Shown piece by piece: positions 61,701-64,000 of a stretch of DNA of 64,000 nucleotides. A program made the position numbers and the translations under genes. The notes beneath the pieces were generated by a model. That model was not told where the DNA came from and did no database searches. It saw only the letters and a program-made list of their open reading frames with translations. The stretch comes from Ulva prolifera. Lineage: Eukaryota > Chlorophyta > Ulvophyceae > Ulvales > Ulvaceae. Location of the stretch: positions 1,856,022 through 1,920,021 of the forward strand of contig CM041202.1 in NCBI GenBank assembly GCA_023078555.1, given 5' to 3'. The number at the start of each line of letters is the position of its first letter. The first letter of the stretch is position 1.

Positions 61701-62585
61701 AAGCCTCCGCACGTTGTCTGCCTGCCGCATTATCTGTTCGTCGGCGAAGGCCTTGACTTCTTGCAGTCTTGCGCAGCGCACATGCAAGACTGCATTCTCC
61801 TGCAAGGTCTGAGCTTTGCTTCCAGCACCCAGCGCAGGATATTCCACCAAGAGTTCGACGGCAGCACAAACTATGCTGCGATGACATTCCTGTGAACATG
61901 CTGGTCGTAGAGCTGTTGTGACGAGTGAAGAATGTCAAGTGGCCCGGGGTATAGTGCTTCTGCAGTACATGGGACACAGGTGTGGGGGTACATGAAGCAC
62001 CTTGTCTCGCTTTTCAATTACTTTTCTAGCCTCTAGCGACGCATGCTGCCATTCTGAAGCCTTCTTCTCGGCAACCTCCGCTCGTTTCTCCAGCTGCAGC
62101 ACACCGTTGTTGGCAAATTCGGATGCTGGCAGAAGGTGACAGCACGACAGGTGGTGGTACCGTCAAAACCTACCTTGTTGCACTGAGCCAAAAGCTCTGT
62201 CAGCTCCTGGCGGTGCCGAGCCACCATTGAAATGACGTGCGTGGGATTGGTCTCTGGCCGAAGTGCCTGCCTACTTGGACTGCACGAGCGCATACGCCGC
62301 ACCTACACCAGCCACGGCAGTGTAACACGGACGCTTTGTGGCGTTGATCTGTGCTGACTGGCTCTGATTATAGTGTCCAACCTTGCCTTTCGAAACATTG
62401 ATATCAGCGAGCGGGTCTACCGCTCGTGTGCGTTCTTCGCACAGCCGGGCGTAGCCTGACGCCCATACAACATGTGACTGATACTGCGAGATCTCCTGCG
62501 CCTGTTGTTGGACTTTTTGCCGTAGCATCTCTTCCATGCGGCATGCAGAGACGTCGCTGTCGGGGGCCCCATCTGCGCCTGACAT
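55723..62585 (-). CDS. Large Ala/Glu/Gln-rich coiled-coil protein of unknown function
   Basis: Exons in order: 62382-62585 (ATG 62585), 62174-62302, 62001-62125, 61602-61799, 60727-61335, 59363-60004, 58516-58854, 58255-58356, 56873-58090, 56228-56572 and 55723-56043 (stop), about 1410 codons. Most junctions are phase 0; the link from 62174 to 62125 is off by two bases, so a micro-exon or mis-set splice site is likely there. Long heptad-rich helices occur in exons 1-5 (for example EKRAEVAEKKASEWQH, LQQRCQQLLAERDALLDH), in exon 6 (VMSKIDTAYKEAHGAALSLR) and in exon 9, whose first 200 residues are almost pure coiled coil (LERSAAALAADLDTARAECA). The exon 9 remainder and exons 10-11 are Gly/Pro/Ser-rich and disordered. 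The C-terminus (VSTLKDRLTDARLAYARSRQ) is helical. No catalytic domain is visible. A structural or centrosome/Golgi-type scaffold is conceivable but unsupported. Confidence 0.65.
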
Positions 62586-63108
62586 AGTGCAGCCGTGACC
62601 AGCGTCACTACCTGCAGGACTACATAAGAAAAGCCATCAAACACTATACACTCGAAGATGCGTGTATGCACGCTGAAGCTGTTATTATTATGGCGGTGAC
62701 GTGGGGCCTGCAATTGAATATCCGAAGTCTCATGTTTTCTGCTTCGTTTCACATTTCTTCCTCTTGATCCTGCCTTGTGTTCTTGTTCAAAGTCATCGCT
62801 GCTGCTCTCACCACGCTTGGAAGGTAGTTTTGACAGCTCAGCGCATGTGGCGAAGGGGGACTGTCGGCTCTGAAGCGTTGGCTGGAGCAGCCCGAAGATC
62901 CCATCCTTGCAAGCTTCGGGCATGGCAGAGGTATCTTGGAGGATAGATAGACCGTTGAAGAGAAGCTGTTGGTTTATGTAGCACGTGTCCCATGATCCGC
63001 TTGTAATCGTACAGTCTTCCGCAGGCGTGACATTCGGTGTTGCAGTAAGTTGTGCCGCGAGATCTTGCAGAGGCGAACTCAACAAGTCACAGTGTGTGCA
63101 ATTTAGTT
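62586..63108. promoter_or_regulatory. Shared (bidirectional) promoter region
   Basis: The coiled-coil gene (start 62585, minus) and the GTPase gene (start 63109, plus) are head to head with about 520 bases between start codons, so both promoters must lie here. On the minus strand an open frame runs across the region (63085-62417), with an in-frame ATG at 62923. The coiled-coil transcript might therefore start further right. Confidence 0.45.
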
Positions 63109-64000
63109 ATGATAGCGCCGCGGCTGCGGCTTCAGCCCCAAGCTGGCCACGGCGTGCATTCGACGCAGCCCAATGGCAGGTCGGTGTCAGCGCACGCCAA
63201 GCGAGACGTATTTTTCAGGCCGAAAGGGGAAATCTTGCTTGATGATATGTCAGCTGTTCAAATGAAGTCCAGGGAGCGCCCTGTCATTCAGTGGTACCCC
63301 GGACATATTGCTAAAGCTGAGCGACAGCTGAAAGAACAGCTCTCCAAGGTGCCGCCCGTTTACATGCGTACCACAAATAGATCACCAGGTCGTTGTTCCT
63401 CTTTGCGTCTGGGAACTCCTGGATGCTCCAGCCTGCAGATGTGACGGTCGTACGTCGTGAAGCCTGTGTTGCTTGGTCGCTATCAGTGTTGAGACGAATT
63501 GGTGTTTGCAAGCCTTTGTCCGGCACGCCTACACGCCTACAACACCTGTGCAGGTAGACATTGTGTTCGAAGTGAGGGACGCCCGCATCCTCGAAAGTAC
63601 CCGCCACCCGCAGCTAGATGAATGGACAGCCAACAAGACCAGCATACTGCTCGTCAACCGAGTCGACCAAGTCAACAAGCAGGACATCAAGATGTGGAAG
63701 GCACACTTCGCCGCCGAGGGACGCCAGGCGTTTTTCACCAACGGGAAGCTCGGGCAAGGCACGGACAAGGTCCAGAAAGCAGCAGCAAGCATGAGCGAGA
63801 AGGTCAACGCCAGCCGAATCAGACGAGGATTGAAGCCTCGCCCAGTCCGCGCATGCGTCATGGGCTTCCCCAACATCGGCAAGTCAGCGATCATCAACAG
63901 GCTGCTGAACAGAAGAGTGGTTCAAAGCGCAGCCAAGCCTGGGGTCACGAAGGCCCTGAGGTGGATACGCATGGGAGAGGCCCTTGATCTACTAGACGCC
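63109..64000 (+). CDS. Plastid-type DAR GTPase (RbgA/YlqF family), 3' end cut by window
   Basis: Exon 1 is 63109-63348 (80 codons) and exon 2 runs from 63554 to the window edge. The junction is phase 0 (AAG|GTGCCG ... TGTGCAG|GTAGAC). The product is a circularly permuted GTPase that helps assemble the large ribosomal subunit; in plants the closest family is chloroplast DAR GTPase 3. Visible motifs in order: VIQWYPGHIAKAERQLKEQL (family start), VDIVFEVRDAR (DAR motif), LLVNRVDQ (G4, NRVD for NKxD), FFTNGKLGQGTDK, MGFPNIGKS (G1 P-loop) and KPGVTKALRW (G2). The G3 DxPG motif would lie just past the edge. About 50 residues before the domain are rich in Arg/Ser/Gln with few acids (MIAPRLRLQPQAG), as in a chloroplast transit peptide. 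Only this gene lies on the plus strand. Confidence 0.9.

Overview
This is eukaryotic nuclear DNA, most likely from a green alga (Chlorophyta; a trebouxiophyte-like genome is my guess). The coding exons are GC-rich and short, and they are separated by spliceosomal introns rich in TGCATG and CA/TG sequence. The recognisable proteins are algal or plant in type: fasciclin (FAS1) cell-surface proteins with hydroxyproline-rich-glycoprotein-like linkers, a plant-type CLC anion channel with CBS domains, and a plastid RbgA/YlqF-like (DAR) GTPase. No bacterial operon, virus or CRISPR array is visible. The single-frame open reading frames are mostly chance or antisense. I rebuilt the genes by joining exons whose splice phases agree; most 5' splice sites read GTGCGN, GTGTGN or GTATGN, and the acceptors read TGCAG.

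Layout. (1) Positions 1-28566, minus strand: three head-to-tail genes for secreted multi-FAS1 proteins. They carry two domains (1-3216, C-terminus cut by the window edge), at least three domains (5141-11126, 5' end not found) and four domains (17363-28566). Every FAS1 domain is encoded by the same cassette of three phase-0 exons, so the cluster looks like a modular, recently expanding adhesion or wall-protein locus. Two of the genes begin with a clear signal-peptide exon, and two end in hydrophobic tails that suit GPI anchoring. (2) 28567-31955: non-coding, with strong palindromes. (3) 31956 to about 38670, minus: a CLC channel of at least 1200 residues in eight well-supported exons. (4) 42274-48561, minus: an unrecognised coiled-coil protein. 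(5) 48700-49592, minus: a weakly supported small gene with a mitochondrial-like N-terminus. (6) 49593-55722: no confident gene. (7) 55723-62585, minus: a large Ala/Gln/Glu-rich coiled-coil protein of about 1400 residues. (8) 63109-64000, plus: the 5' part of a DAR GTPase gene, head-to-head with the coiled-coil gene and cut by the right edge.

Except for the GTPase, every gene lies on the minus strand. The FAS1 cluster (extracellular matrix and adhesion) and the CLC channel (membrane anion transport) are the two functional themes that can be read. The coiled-coil genes have no assignable function. Exon coordinates come from reading by eye with phase consistency as the check; transcript data would settle the unresolved 5' ends.
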